This document shows, piece by piece, positions 38,787-38,792 of a stretch of DNA of 38,792 nucleotides (the stretch's first letter is position 1; every line of letters begins with the position of its first letter). Under the pieces are notes generated by a model, which did no database searches, had not been told where the DNA came from, and saw nothing but the letters and a program-made list of their open reading frames with translations. Origin of the DNA: Bacillota bacterium (GTDB taxonomy: Bacteria > Bacillota > Sulfobacillia > Sulfobacillales > JAIMBI01); NCBI GenBank assembly GCA_021797815.1, contig JAJZYZ010000023.1, forward strand, positions 1-38,792. Reading direction: 5' to 3'. Position numbers and translations under genes: made by a program.

Positions 38787-38792
38787 CGTGGA

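Noticed and set aside
1-38792. CRISPR arrays, tRNA/rRNA genes, insertion sequences or prophage genes
   Set aside because: I saw no regularly spaced repeats, no transposase or integrase frames and no tRNA-like ends; composition is uniform.

Overview
This is a G+C-rich, gene-dense bacterial window. Most genes have strong AGGAGG-type ribosome binding sites, ATG/GTG/TTG starts and very short or negative spacing. The Shine-Dalgarno pattern, NarL-type two-component genes, an Mn-efflux-like protein, SurE, a PDO-type disulfide oxidoreductase (a family typical of thermophiles) and a cytoplasmic GH15 glucoamylase suggest a high-GC, possibly thermophilic Bacillota-like or Chloroflexota-like lineage. I cannot fix the genus from sequence alone.

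Layout. 1-3162: a 3'-truncated NAD-dependent epimerase, a divergent UppP phosphatase, SurE and an MntP-like exporter. 3496-7533: a GH15 glucoamylase, a protein disulfide oxidoreductase whose first active-site Cys codon is an in-frame TGA, and a divergent diiron protein. 7523-11328: a GAF histidine kinase/LuxR-type response regulator pair, a universal stress protein and an MBL-fold hydrolase. 11350-13400: an enoyl-CoA hydratase/isomerase, an unrecognised protein and acylphosphatase. 13404-18004 (minus strand): an acetamidase/formamidase, a fused GlcD-GlcE glycolate oxidase and GlcF. 18108-19412: an HpnE-like desaturase.

19662-29704 (plus strand) is a hydroxyproline catabolic cluster. It encodes a DHDPS-family deaminase, the two subunits of aconitase X (cis-3-hydroxyproline dehydratase type), an ornithine-cyclodeaminase-family pyrroline-2-carboxylate reductase, a four-component D-hydroxyproline dehydrogenase (DAO-like subunit, BFD-like protein, 2Fe-2S ferredoxin-like protein, FAD/NAD(P) subunit), two proline-racemase-family enzymes and a cytosolic M28 peptidase. 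A strong terminator lies just before the second racemase-family gene. Together these could convert trans-4-, cis-3- and trans-3-hydroxyproline to 2-oxoglutarate semialdehyde or proline. No transporter or semialdehyde dehydrogenase is present here.

30191-38792: an ArsR/SRPBCC pair, a multi-pass membrane protein of unknown function, an Xaa-Pro peptidase, a MurJ-type flippase, a LysR regulator facing an unannotated leader and a 64-aa protein, and a class I aminotransferase, with a terminator at the end.

The most notable observation is the probable selenoprotein at 5853-6503. A UGA stands where the PDO family has the first Cys of CPYC, the downstream frame is intact and family-like, and a SECIS-like hairpin begins within a few bases of the UGA. 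A second observation is a recurring TAGNGT element, probably a -10 box, in front of several plus-strand genes.
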